Part shown: positions 9,601 to 18,293 of the stretch, one piece after another | Numbering within the stretch: the stretch's first letter is position 1 | Layout: each line of letters begins with the position of its first letter | Position numbers and translations under genes: made by a program | Notes under the pieces: generated by a model | What the model saw: the letters and a program-made list of their open reading frames with translations, nothing else | What the model was told of the DNA's origin: nothing | Databases searched by the model: none | Source: Haemaphysalis longicornis | Taxonomy: Eukaryota > Arthropoda > Arachnida > Ixodida > Ixodidae | Length of the DNA stretch: 64,000 nucleotides | NCBI GenBank assembly: GCA_013339765.2 | Contig: CM023457.1 | Location: 53,345,745-53,409,744, forward strand | Reading direction: 5' to 3'

Positions 9601-11929
9601 AGGCGTGTTTGCTTTTTGCCTCCATCAGAAAAGCGGCTGCCGCGGCCGGGAATTGAACCCCGCGACCTCGTGCTCAGTGCTCAATGTTAGAATTCGTCAG
9701 GCACTTTCTTAGGCATGTCCAGGCTTCATTTTGTTGCCCCTTTTTTTTTAATTTCGTTTATTTGCCGACTGCAGGTGAAGGAGCGAACGAAGCGGCTGAC
9801 AGAGCTGTTCCAGTCGTACGAGACGTATCCGTCGACCGGGTCGGCCAGAGGTACACGGTCCTTGTCACAGAGGTGGCCCACGACCAGCGGCATCTTGTCG
9901 GCCACAACAAGTTCTACGAGCAGGTGGGTCGTTCAAACGCCGAGGCCTCGTAAACGCTAAGGTCTCTGCAGACACACTCGCAAAATTTGTGTCGTCATCA
10001 AAACCAAAATGTGCACAACTTTGGCCGTAACCGGTATTCTACACTCCTTTACCTGCTTTCTGATTGCTTTTTAAAGCGAGGCCTTACTGGCCTCACTGAT
10101 GTCGTTGTACACCAATATGCCCTGCAGGAAAGCCAACTTTCTCTGACGATGATGATGAATAATTGTGGGTGAAGTGGAGAAAAAAACGCTTCCTGTGGCC
10201 GGAATTGAACCTGTGTGCCTCGCGTTACGAAGCGGGCGTCTATCGAGTTGCTCCATTTCGACATGGTCGAAGCGAATGCCAAGCAGCAGGTACCAATTCG
10301 CACTGTACACCCCAAACCCAAACGTTGGGCCTGCGGAGTGCACACCCGAGAGTTGCTGTGGGTATTCTAGGAAAGCGGTGCGTACATCCAGAGTAGCACA
10401 TACTCGCTGTGTGGGACTGGCCAACCAAAGAATACATCACGAGAAAGCTTTGCATTGAGCTGTGGTTGTCGTCATAAGATTTTCCTTTTTCTCAACAGGG
10501 AATCCCAAACGTCTGTTGGAGATATCCCTAAATCTATTCCGCGTCTTCTTTTCTCTCTCTCTGAAATTGGTATGTGCATCTGAGAGGATAGCATTGCACC
10601 ATCTTGAAGTGAAGCCATAAGGGGCACCACGCTAGAGGGCTAGGTCTAGCATTTGCATTTGTCTTTCAGTGCAGACAAGGCATTTCTTACATCCTACAGT
10701 GCAGCAGCAGTACATAATGTCTCCACGACAGACACGTGATAGACTAAAGAGACATTGAACGCCTTTTCTGAGCGTCACATGTCTGTCCACTGAAGGGGGC
10801 ACACTGGTCTTAGGGACTTTTTTTTTGCTTTCCAGCAAATATTGATGAAACTTCATGGGCTTGTACAGTTTTTTTTTAGCTGATTTCAAATATCCAATTA
10901 GTTTTAATGTAAGGCATTTAGTTTCCGAGATAATTAAAAATCTTTCTTGGTTGTTCTTGAAAAAAAAAAAACTAATCAACAAAAAATTACCAGCAAGGCA
11001 TGAATAGATACCAGAAGTTGTGGAGAATGAAATGTGGGAAGCAGTTTTTTTTTTTTTTTTTGCGATCACATACAAGTTTACATCAATTCTAACTTCTAGG
11101 TTTGAAGTACTCCTGCTAACAAATTGAAAATAATGCTAATTAAACAAGTACTGAAACATAAAATGCAAAATCTGCTTCCCTTATTGGATGGTTTCAACAT
11201 TCAGCTTTACACTGCAAAAGAAATTATCTTTCTAGCTGCTCTACATGCTGGGATGTACCTACCTCTCGAGAATTTCCTATCGCTGCAATATCGCTCGTGT
11301 TGAAAAAGGAGGAAATTATGGAAAAATTGTAATTTTTTTCAACTAAATTGGGCCTGTACAGCAGCTTTTATAAGTACCTGGTACTGTTCAAGTACCAACT
11401 TTTGGAGGAAAAATCTGTGCAAACTAAGGTAAAAGTGATACCTAAAAAATGCTTTTTTGGGACATTTTTTTGTTCCCAAAAGACCATGTGCTTCCTTAAC
11501 CCAGTAACAGTTCGTGGCAAGATTGGCTAGTCACAGTTCAGACACTGTTAAACCCACGCGCTGCTCAATACGAGTCCAGGCAGCTGAGGACTTGTCTCTT
11601 CTGCAACAGGTCTTGCTTCCTATGGCGACCAGTACATGGGACGCCTGGTGGACGTTGAAATTACCGGCGCAGGCAAGCACTTCATGCAGTGCAGAGTCCT
11701 CGGAACGAACGCGGCGATGGACCCGGCGCTCCCCGAGCCGCTACCCAAAGGTCAGGTGTCGGGCATCAGGCCAAGCCAGGCGGACATCCAAAGCCGGTCG
11801 GAGAAAGCGACGAGTGCGATGTGCTTAGAACACTATCTGCGGTGGATCGTCGTGACAGCCGTAGTCGTAGCCATTGTTGGGATGGCAATAGCCTGTTCCA
11901 TAGGTACAAAAAGGTTCACGTGGAAATAA
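455..11929 (+). CDS. CDKAL1: CDKAL1 tRNA methylthiotransferase, 3' nine exons (5' part outside window)
   Basis: Radical-SAM enzyme that adds a methylthio group to t6A37 of tRNA-Lys(UUU), making ms2t6A; in animals it is anchored in the ER membrane by its C-terminal tail. Exons seen: 455-685, 1879-1999, 4701-4804, 5495-5661, 6744-6889, 8132-8192, 8842-8961, 9775-9923, 11610-11929. They give about 473 residues against 579 in human, so roughly 100 N-terminal residues lie upstream. The order is right: UPF0004 cysteines (LNSCTVK, AGCVSQ), radical-SAM CLNRCTYC cluster, TIM-barrel exons, TRAM domain, and a last hydrophobic helix (WIVVTAVVVAIVGMAIAC). Splice phases agree at every junction up to exon 9775, then a base is missing in each of the last two exons (see findings). 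Identification is by remembered family similarity and is very secure; whether this copy is intact is not. Confidence 0.95.
1879..1999 (+). CDS. CDKAL1: CDKAL1 exon: linker into radical-SAM domain
   Basis: Acceptor TGGCCCAG, donor GTGAGC. With the G carried over it reads GNSVRLLGSKKEGRRKAGG and then LPKIRRNPLIEIIAINTG, matching the basic linker and first barrel strand of animal CDKAL1. It ends with GG, completed by T in the next exon. Confidence 0.93.
2324..2484 (+). repeat. 80-bp tandem duplication
   Basis: CGGCACC..ATTTTGATGAAATAAC..TTTATTT..GTGTAAAAAA..AAGATGGCTTC occurs twice, units starting at 2324 and 2404. Intronic. Confidence 0.75.
2673..2709. repeat. perfect 15-bp hairpin
   Basis: TCGGCGTCTCCTGTC, seven bases, then GACAGGAGACGCCGA. 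Followed by another CTCCTGTCG. It lies in the second CDKAL1 intron visible here. Confidence 0.85.
3655..3712 (+). mobile_element. fragment of the second TTAA MITE family
   Basis: GTGGCTGTATGGAGCTGAGT and TCTTTCAAATTAAG match the 3' part of the copies at 27.5 and 60.2 kb. No termini. Confidence 0.6.
4701..4804 (+). CDS. CDKAL1: CDKAL1 exon: radical-SAM CxxxCxxC cluster
   Basis: Acceptor CTCCCTGCAG, donor GTGAGT. It encodes GCLNRCTYCKTKHARG followed by SYPIEELVARAVQAFE. The three cysteines of CLNRCTYC bind the catalytic 4Fe-4S cluster and SAM, and all three are present. Confidence 0.95.
5495..5661 (+). CDS. CDKAL1: CDKAL1 exon: radical-SAM barrel
   Basis: Acceptor CATCTGCCAG, donor GTCAGG. 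It encodes EGVREIWLTSEDTGAYGRDI and ends MLRLGMTNPPYILDHLE. TSEDTGAYGRD and RLGMTNP are highly conserved in CDKAL1. Ends in phase 0. Confidence 0.95.
6180..6705 (-). mobile_element. second tRNA-derived repeat family, copy 1
   Basis: About 520 bases shared with 38226-38725. On the - strand it has a tRNA-like stretch (GTGCAATAAGATTGAAATTG, then CTTCGTAACG and CAGGTTTGGTCCC). It ends in a foldback whose arms contain CCCTCTCTTGACC and GGTCAAGAGAGGG. Confidence 0.75.
6744..6889 (+). CDS. CDKAL1: CDKAL1 exon: radical-SAM barrel
   Basis: Acceptor TTTTTCTCAG, donor GTACGT. It encodes DMAEILSHPRVYSFLHVPVQ, then SGSDPVLTEMRREYT and FRSVVDHLRK. It ends with GC, completed to Ala by T of the next exon. 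Confidence 0.94.
7909..7954. repeat. perfect 21-bp hairpin with 4-base loop
   Basis: Arms 7909-7929 (CTTGCAGGAACTGGGCTGTC C) and 7934-7954 are exact inverse complements around TGAA. Part of the arm (GCTGGGCTGTCCTTGC) follows a third time just after. Confidence 0.9.
8132..8192 (+). CDS. CDKAL1: CDKAL1 short exon: VPGITIATDIICGFP strand
   Basis: A 61-base exon with acceptor CATTACGCAG and donor GTGAGG. It encodes VPGITIATDIICGFPTETEE in the phase needed between its neighbours. Family members usually have G in the GFPGET motif; here it reads GFPTET. Confidence 0.92.
8842..8961 (+). CDS. CDKAL1: CDKAL1 exon: end of barrel, start of TRAM linker
   Basis: Acceptor TACCCCCGCAG, donor GTGAGT. Forty full codons encode DFDETVKLVQDYRFPSLFIN, then QFYPRPGTPAASMKRIPTHI. 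The FINQFYPRPGTPAA block is diagnostic for the family. Confidence 0.95.
9472..9684 (-). mobile_element. Ruka-like tRNA-derived SINE
   Basis: Reverse-strand copy in a CDKAL1 intron. It shows the B-box-like GGTTCAATTCCCGGCC, the body CGCACGTTAAAGTTCCCCAG and a tail of GATT units. The family is recalled as Ruka of ixodid ticks; not searched. Confidence 0.85.
9775..9923 (+). CDS. CDKAL1: CDKAL1 exon: first half of TRAM domain, with frameshift
   Basis: Acceptor CCGACTGCAG, donor GTGGGT. The first 45-50 bases read VKERTKRLTELFQSYETY in phase 0. The conserved second half, DRVGQRYTVLVTEVAHDQRH and LVGHNKFYEQ, is open only in another frame. The length (149 bases) is one short of a multiple of three, so a base is missing near 9828-9837. 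Confidence 0.88.
10150..10430 (-). mobile_element. tRNA-derived repeat with Thr-like anticodon loop
   Basis: The - strand reads GGAGCAACTCGATAGACGCC, CGCTTCGTAACGCG and GGTTCAATTCCGGCC, a recognisable A box, anticodon arm (loop TTCGTAA) and B box. The tail is unrelated to Ruka. The anticodon arm resembles that of the 6.2/38.2 kb family. Confidence 0.6.
11610..11929 (+). CDS. CDKAL1: CDKAL1 last exon: TRAM end and C-terminal membrane anchor, with frameshift
   Basis: Acceptor CTTCTGCAACAG. The first codons read VLLPMA in phase 0, as expected after FYEQ, but MGRLVDVEITGAGKHFMQCR and all that follows is open only in another frame, so one base is missing near 11622-11635. The exon ends with the hydrophobic tail anchor and KRFTWK, then TAA at 11927-11929. 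That stop overlaps an AATAAA hexamer. Confidence 0.88.
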
Positions 11930-11930
11930 A
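11925..11930 (+). terminator. AATAAA hexamer overlapping the CDKAL1 stop codon
   Basis: The last codons, TGG AAA TAA A, contain AATAAA. If used as the polyadenylation signal the 3' UTR would be only tens of bases. A later signal may be the real one, and this cannot be decided from sequence. Confidence 0.3.
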
Positions 11931-11982
11931 AGCAGTTGGAGGGTGCTTTCCTGTTGGTGACAGCGTTTTGATTCTGTTGGAG

Positions 11983-12370
11983 CAGGGGTTCTCAGCCATG
12001 ACTGCCCCGGGGACCCTTTTCGGGCTTGCGAAAGTTATAGGGGACCCAACGATGGAGCATATATGTAATCGGTGTCATAATGTCAAACAATTTGTACTTG
12101 AATCTGTAAGTCTTTGAACACCTATGTGCTGCCTTTTGTGGGTCTGTTTTTTTTTTTCTTCTCATAGCTGGCGTGTTGTGCAAAAATCAGATGTTCAAAT
12201 ATGTGCTACACAGAGAAACAGAGAGATACATGTAATGCAGTGTAAGCCACCCTTTTGCATTGCAAGAAAGTTCTGGCAAAATCGAGAAAACAATTGGCGG
12301 GGGAAAAGTTTTGAGGGAGGCTTTGCGGACCCCTGAAATGCTCTCGCAGATCCCCATTTGAGAACCACTG
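11983..12370. mobile_element. hAT-like non-autonomous element
   Basis: Terminal inverted repeats CAGGGGTTCTCA and TGAGAACCACTG, flanked by TGTTGGAG and TGTTCAAG, an imperfect 8-bp target duplication. These are hAT hallmarks. It lies 53 bases after the CDKAL1 stop, so may be in its 3' UTR. Confidence 0.7.
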
Positions 12371-13116
12371 TGTTCAAGATTGCTACAACGCCTCTGAAAA
12401 GGTATTCCACATAAACATGGAGAGAAAGATGGGATAGGTGTCGAGCTGGTAAGAGTGCACGTAGAAGTTCAGTGATTCATAACACAAGTTTCGTGGCTTG
12501 CTTGTAGTAGAGTGCGTTGAAAGGTACTATTTTTCTGTCACCAATCTGCTCACACGATGGGGCTGGCAGATGATACACATCTAGGTCCGGAGGACAGCGC
12601 TCAACAGATTGCCAGCCAATACATCCCTTATAAAATGCAGCGCCAAAAAAAAGTTGGTAGTAACCGAGAATTAGGTATACACTAGAATTAAGATATTTCA
12701 GACAACATGGAGTCGCATAAGAAATAATTAAGGCCCTATGCATCTGCCGCTTACTGAAATGGTGGAAAAAAAAATCACAAATTGAACTGCACATAGCAGT
12801 CGCAAATTAATTTGAGTTCAACAACTTAGTTTCCATGTTTCTCTAGTGATGCAATTGGTAAAATTGACGAGAAACATAACGCCTGCCATCGTTGACGAGA
12901 TGTTACTTTGTAGCTTCAAAGATGCAAGTTTTTCCTACTGTGGAATCTTTCAGATTTTTTTTTTAGTATTGCAGGACGAACTCTAAATTTTTTTCGCAGC
13001 AGTCTCTCGATTTAATTCTTTTTTCTCCTTTAAACAAGAGCTCCGTATGGTGCACAAACTGCACAGACAGGCTATGAAAATTGGTCTTTTTTCTCTCTCA
13101 CTCAATTACACATTCA
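12371..13116. other. intergenic space between convergent CDKAL1 and small Maf
   Basis: No coding signal. The part nearest 13340 should hold the small Maf 3' UTR. Confidence 0.5.
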
Positions 13117-13312
13117 AACTTTTGGAACAAAGAATGTGGGCACATTTTTGTGCTCAGCACATAACACGTGTCAAAAGTTATTCCAGCATAACAAAAACAG
13201 CTCATACACAACGTATTTGAACTCCTTTAGAACAATTGACGTTGGCACATTTCTGTGCTCAATAAACACTTAACACTGGTCAGACGTTATGCCAGCATAA
13301 CGAAACACAAAG
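13117..13312 (+). repeat. about 103-bp diverged tandem duplication
   Basis: TGGCACATTT.TGTGCTCA and TTAT.CCAGCATAAC.AAA recur in two units from 13117 and 13220. It lies just downstream of the small Maf stop codon, so likely in its 3' UTR. Confidence 0.6.
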
Positions 13313-13339
13313 CCGCTCTTGAACTTCCCGCTCATTTCC

Positions 13340-13544
13340 TCAGGGGGAGTCCTTGAACAGCTGGATCTGCTCTGCAGTGAGCACACGGTACTCGCTGCAC
13401 CAGTTAAGAAGTCCATTGAAGTCTCGATCGATGCGACCAAGCTCTGCCTTTAACTCGCCCACCTCAACCTCGAGCGCTTCAACGTCCGCGAGAAGCCGGC
13501 GCTTCTCCGCTTCCAGGTGTCCTTGTTGGACTACCCTACGGTTC
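13340..13544 (-). CDS. small Maf last exon: leucine zipper
   Basis: Acceptor TTTGTATTGCAG. It encodes NRRVVQQGHLEAEKRRLLAD and the rest of a coiled coil with six hydrophobic heptad positions, then a short tail ending in FKDSP and TGA at 13342-13340. Confidence 0.9.
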
Positions 13545-15173
13545 CTGCAATACAAACGAAAAAATAAATAAATAAATAACAGAGGTGGAAATTTGAGGAA
13601 CGATTACACGGGTGCTGCAGTGTTCTCCATCAGGTGAAGTTGATTGATTGAAATAGCACATGTGCAGCTTCTATCCACTCTTGGTCGACCCCTCAATAGA
13701 TGGGCATACATATAGATGGTATTCACTGAAAAGTTTAGCTGTCAATTTCTTCGCTTGGCAACACTGGAAACGGCCGGAGACATGGTGCAGCTTGTGCCAC
13801 TGCACCTGCACGCCACACAAAAAAAAGAAAAAAACGCCGGCATGCGTCGTCTGCTTTGTTTCAACCCGATTCTCAACGGTGGTGTCAGCAGAGATGTTCT
13901 TCATTGCACTCACAGTGGAGTCCAGGCATTATTTTGCGTTCGGTGGAATAGAGTTCAGAAAGTCCAACACGCATCATGTGCTTAGCACGGACAAGTACCG
14001 CCATCCCACGCAGCCCGACGTAACCAGTGACGGCACACTCACATGGTTGCCTGCATACGTGCCTTGCCAGTGAATACAACCTATACCATTCTACTAAAAG
14101 GGGAGGGGCGGTGGCTTCATCTTGCAAGTCTCATACGAAATGGTCAGACTAAGAAGATGGTCACACCCGACCTGCAGATGGCTGCATAGCCCCTGTTCTT
14201 GAGCACACGCCGCAGGTGCTTGACAGCGCGGGCCTGCTGGTTGCTGAGGCTCGCCATGCGCATGCGTACGTTGAGCTGCCGCACTGACATGTCCGTCAGT
14301 TCGGCCCTGGACAGGCCAAGGTCACGGCAGATGAGGAAGGCGTCGACCCCCGACACAAAGGTCAGGTCGTGGCCAGCTCTCCTGGGCACACCCTGTCTGG
14401 CACCTCCCGCAGCAGTGAGAGGGGTTGCGGCGTTCCTGCTGTCACAGCCGCAAGTGTCTTGCCCACTGTGTGCCATCTTGTTTTGAGCAGGTTTCTGTTC
14501 GACTTGGGAGCCTGTAGAGACAAGTTCCTGCTGTTGGCACATCATCTGTGTCGAATTCTCTCGGTGGCAGTGCCGACATGAAACAAAACTTCGAGAAGCG
14601 GCAACTACCACACCATTATATGGTGCAGCAAGCGACATCTCTGATGAATTAAACATCCACGCTCCCCACGTATATGACTAGGACCTGGAAAAGTTTTACA
14701 TTCGATGTGAGGTCATGCGGTGGAGCGAAGACCCCACTGATAATAAATTATTCAAATTGGAGTAAAGTGGAATCATATAGTTATACATTTATGTCATTGC
14801 AAAATCACATTGAGTGGAAATAAGGGGGCATGGGTAGCTTTGTATTTTGCGTTTTTACTCAATTAATTAGGTCCTGCGCTGGTTCTTGCTAATAACGCTT
14901 CCCCCCCCCCCCTTTTTTTTTCATGCTTGGGCAGAGATATGCTGTGCTCATAATGCGAGGCGCACAGCTTTTTTTCTTCAAAGCTAAATAAAATAGCGAA
15001 CTCAGGTTTAAAAAAAGCTCGCCATACAGGTGGGCGACGTTCTACGAAAGCACGTAAACACGAAGAGCTTTTCACACATTAAGCCTAAATGATGACTCTG
15101 TCATCTGCTACCAGTTGCACATTGCCAGTGGTTTGCCCAACCAATAAAAACACTCACCTGTACCGGAATTCAT
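13340..15173 (-). CDS. small Maf bZIP transcription factor, three coding exons
   Basis: Small Maf proteins are nuclear bZIP factors without an activation domain. They dimerise with CNC factors (Nrf2/Cnc) at antioxidant-response elements, or repress as homodimers. Coding exons on the - strand: 15173-15158, 14511-14172, 13544-13340, giving 186 residues (human MafG 162). The extended homology region (LTDMSVRQLN, about 77-86) and basic region (LKNRGYAAICR, about 109-119, with the Maf-specific Tyr and Cys-Arg) precede a zipper whose hydrophobic residues fall every seven: L129, L136, L143, L150, I157, L164, the register remembered for MafG. Oddities are two extra residues before the basic region, Leu where vertebrates have a basic-region Arg (KHLRRVLKN), and AIC for ASC. 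It lies tail to tail with CDKAL1. The family call is firm; exact orthology to Drosophila maf-S is inferred. Confidence 0.85.
14172..14511 (-). CDS. small Maf exon: extended homology and basic regions
   Basis: Acceptor CTTGTCTCTACAG, donor GTCGGG. It encodes a poorly conserved Ala/Gly-rich N-terminus, then SRAELTDMSVRQLN and KNRGYAAICR. The last codon (AG) is completed by G of the zipper exon to give Arg. Confidence 0.88.
15158..15173 (-). CDS. small Maf first coding exon (start codon)
   Basis: ATGAATTCCGGTACAG, preceded by GTGACC (A at -3) and followed by donor GTGAGT. It joins in phase to the acceptor at 14511 to read MNSGTGSQVEQKPAQ. A second in-frame ATG in the context AAGATGG at 14476 could also start translation (169 residues). 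Confidence 0.6.
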
Positions 15174-15453
15174 GGTCACGCCGGACAACGTCGCAGTTTA
15201 CTCAGGCAAGCAGAACCAGTAAGCAGCGAGTGTGGAATTAAACTATTGCAGACCAAAGGACAGCTGCGTACTGTGGGGGATGCACCAGAGCAGTAAGTAG
15301 CTGTACAATTCACGTAATATGCGGCAGCGACATTTTGCACGATTCGGAAATATATTGCGTTCGCTTTCCTTTGAGTTAAATTTTTCTACCGAAAATCTCA
15401 AAGAACGTTAGAGCAGTACATACATTGCCTCTCGGTCCCAAAGCATGACTTAC

Positions 15454-15640
15454 CTGTCGTCTGCTGCGCGCGCAACCAGTCGATTCCCAGTAACCCTCCT
15501 GTTGTAGATGGTTGTAGCGAGTCTCGCGTGACATTCGCACAAACCTTGTTAGTTGAAATTTGCTGGTTTTAAAAGTAATTGTATTTATTACAAAAAAAAA
15601 ACTTCGAGTCTGTAATTTACTGCTTTTTGCAAACTAGAAA
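15454..15640 (-). promoter_or_regulatory. possible 5' untranslated exon and promoter of the small Maf gene
   Basis: On the - strand CAG|GTAAGTCATG gives a strong splice donor whose exon would end at 15454, just after a GC-rich run (CAGCAGACGACAG). It has the right strand and place for a non-coding first exon of the small Maf gene. The upstream limit is a guess. Confidence 0.35.
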
Positions 15641-15959
15641 CCGCATGCAGATCCATACCACATTCCAACGAAAGTCAATCCAAAGCCGGCGTCCTGTCGC
15701 AATGGAAGTTGACATGGAAAAGTGAACGACCGATCATGCTTCTGAAGCCGGTGCTGTTTTCCTGAGCAAAATGCACGGGGACCTAGGTGGTTTTCGAGCT
15801 GAGTTGCCGAAGCTCACCCTGTTTAAGCCTGCAAACATTCTCGAGATCGTTTTCGGATGCGCCTTTTGTGTGTACTTGACGATGCCAGGAGCCTTCTCCA
15901 GTTGACATTCCGGACATTGTGCTGTTCCGTGCATTGCGGCTGTGCGTCTCAGGTGTCGT

Positions 15960-16028
15960 TTTTGTCGCACCTGTTGTTTCTTGCTTGTGATGTTTGCTTA
16001 GTGGCAGCGACAGCACTCTGAGGTAAGT
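15960..16028 (+). promoter_or_regulatory. possible + strand first-exon donor opposite small Maf
   Basis: GACAGCACTCTGAG|GTAAGT puts a consensus donor at 16023 on the + strand, about 570 bases from the - strand donor at 15453. The pair suggests a bidirectional promoter, with the + transcript possibly leading to the zinc-finger exons. No coding sequence is recognisable in the putative exon. Confidence 0.25.
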
Positions 16029-17274
16029 TCTTCCTGTCATCTCTTACTCTCAGAAGAAGAAGACCCCTCGTCTGCTTGACAAGTTCATTGACAGGAGGCG
16101 TGACTGGGAAGAAAAAGAAAGAAAAAAAAAATCGCTCTTAAAGTTAGGAACCTAAGAGAGTTACCAACTGGCTGCGATTAAGTAATGGCCTGGGTTAGGC
16201 AAGTTGTTCGAACTAAATCTACCCAACTCCGGCAGTGCGTCGTGCTACGCGCTACTTTACATCCATCGCTGCGATTGCATGACGCATCTCGGCATATAGT
16301 GCGCTTTCATCACAGACTCCTAGATTCATGTTTGAAGTCAGTGGATTGCTTCATATCCTGCTATCTCGTACTCCAGAAAGAAAATAAGAAAATGACAGGC
16401 CGACAGTCTCGGGTTATGCCTCCAGACGGTGCGGAAATCGTATTGAAAGGAATACGACTGACTTTGCACGCGCTAATTTCGGCGTTCATCTGTTTAGCGG
16501 ACAATCCCAGATGGTTCCATGTGCGTCCTAAACTAAAAGGCCCGGCTAGATCTTTTATTTTGACTGTGTGGCTGTCGGTTTCTGTCCCCAGTGTAAGTGA
16601 CGTCAGAATTATTGTTGCGTACGCGCTGCTACTCAGAATGAATAAGCCCTGACTACCGTCAACAGCCGCACCTGTACTTCATGTTGCGATTATGTATTTT
16701 CAGGAACGATTTGATCTTGTGTCTGACGTTGATGATCTTGAACGTTTTTCGCACTTTTGTTTTGACTATTCTTGCAGCCCGGCCTGGACTACCTTGGTGC
16801 GTTTGTGAGACATCCAGAAGTTGTCAAGTGGGCGCATTGGTTACACTTGATGTGCATGTAATAGGGACCATGGTATACCCCGAAAGAGAATGCCGTTAAT
16901 GCTCGCTTTACAACACATTGTGAAGGTTGGGCAAACTTTAACTCATGCATTGCCCAAATGTGTCATGGCCGTGATGCATTGTAGCAGGACACTTATTACG
17001 TTCTCCTGCCTAGGCATCAGTTTATCGCAACCTGTGAGTCATTCGACGACTCATAAGTGCTATCACAAAGAAACATGCACTTTTGAGACAAAAGGTTGCT
17101 TTCTAAGCAGTGCCAATTATTGCCGGGCAGCCAAATTGGCCTCAGAAGCATATCCTTGTGGATTCATGATTGCTTTCGACCGCATGCCTTTTATATCAAT
17201 GTAGACGGAAGGGGGGAATGACGAACTGAACTAGTGAACTGACTCGGGCTAAGTTGGTGCACGATGCTAATTAG
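16029..17274. other. no supported gene
   Basis: An ATG-led frame at 16391-16650 with a GTAAGT donor at 16592 has no recognisable domain and unbiased codons. Otherwise nothing. Confidence 0.5.
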
Positions 17275-17374
17275 AAAAAACAGCGCTAAAAACAATACGA
17301 CAGGAAGAAACGACAAACACTGTGCTGTGTTTGTCGTTTCTTCCTGTCGTATCGTTTTTAGCGCTGTTTTTTTT
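17275..17374. repeat. long hairpin, about 46-bp arms
   Basis: AAAAACAGCGCTAAAAACAA continues to ACGACAAACAC and is followed after about six bases by its near-perfect inverse complement. One mismatch is evident. Confidence 0.9.
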
Positions 17375-17742
17375 TTTTAAGTAGGAATGGCAACAAGGCA
17401 AAGAAGTAGACATGAAGAAAGTTTTTAATTCAAAAGTGTGCCACCTCAACCCCTGCCGTAGCAGACATGTGTAGCCTCAATTAAGGGGTAAGTGATTGGT
17501 GCATGTGTTCAGTGTGTGCAATATTGTTCACTAAAGTATCCACTTTAACTTAAGGAGTGCTGCATGTTGGTGTCGCAGAAGTTGTCCCGCTGACGTCATT
17601 GTTGTCTTATTAATCCATGATTTATGCTCTGCCTGGTAACTGCATTTCTCTCCCCCACTTACGACCGTGTTCTCGTAGTTTAGGAAAAGGCATGGGTCTT
17701 CCAGTCTTCCCTGTTACTGGGAGCTAAGAGTGGTGCAGCAGT

Positions 17743-17921
17743 AAAGACCCGTTCATATCTGCGACAAAAGCCAGTGAAAGCGACGTGAAATTTCGTCGCT
17801 TTGTCGCACGACGATTCGTTTTTGTCGAGTGGTCGGGACCAGTTTTCTGTCGCCGCGTGACAAAGCGACTGAATTCCTGTCGCTTTTTGCTCACTTTCAT
17901 CGCAAGTGTGAACGGGCCTTA
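17743..17921. mobile_element. MITE with 22-bp terminal inverted repeats
   Basis: Left end AAGACCCGTTCATATCTGCG, right end CGCAAGTGTGAACGGGCCTT, imperfect inverse complements. No coding capacity; about 178 bases. The body repeats GTCGCTTTGTCGC-like words. Confidence 0.65.
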
Positions 17922-18293
17922 ACTGAGTACTTGAAACACGTTCCATTCGCAAAAGGGTGGATACGAGTGAATTGGAAAAAGCCTAGCAAAGAGTGCTCGC
18001 ACTAGCATGCATTGTGTGCATAAATCTCGCATCGAGGTATGCTGCAACTATAATCGATCCCACCAGTGAAAAAAAGGGAAAGCTCTGCCATTGCAATGCG
18101 CCATATTAGCATCTCTTCACAAAAACTGAACCCTGCTCAACGCTCAATGCCACGAGTCGAATAAACTTGGGGAAGTGGTCAAGGGTGGCAATCTTCTGCA
18201 AAAGCTTTTCTTTGCAAGTTATGTGTCTGCATCTTGGATGGATGTGGATGTTTGTAGGAACTTGCTCTGTTCTTCGGGGAGGGGGGTCGACAA

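Noticed and set aside
16391..16592. Coding exon with start codon and GTAAGT donor
   Set aside because: Hydrophobic but unbiased codons, no acceptor needed and no downstream exon in phase could be found.
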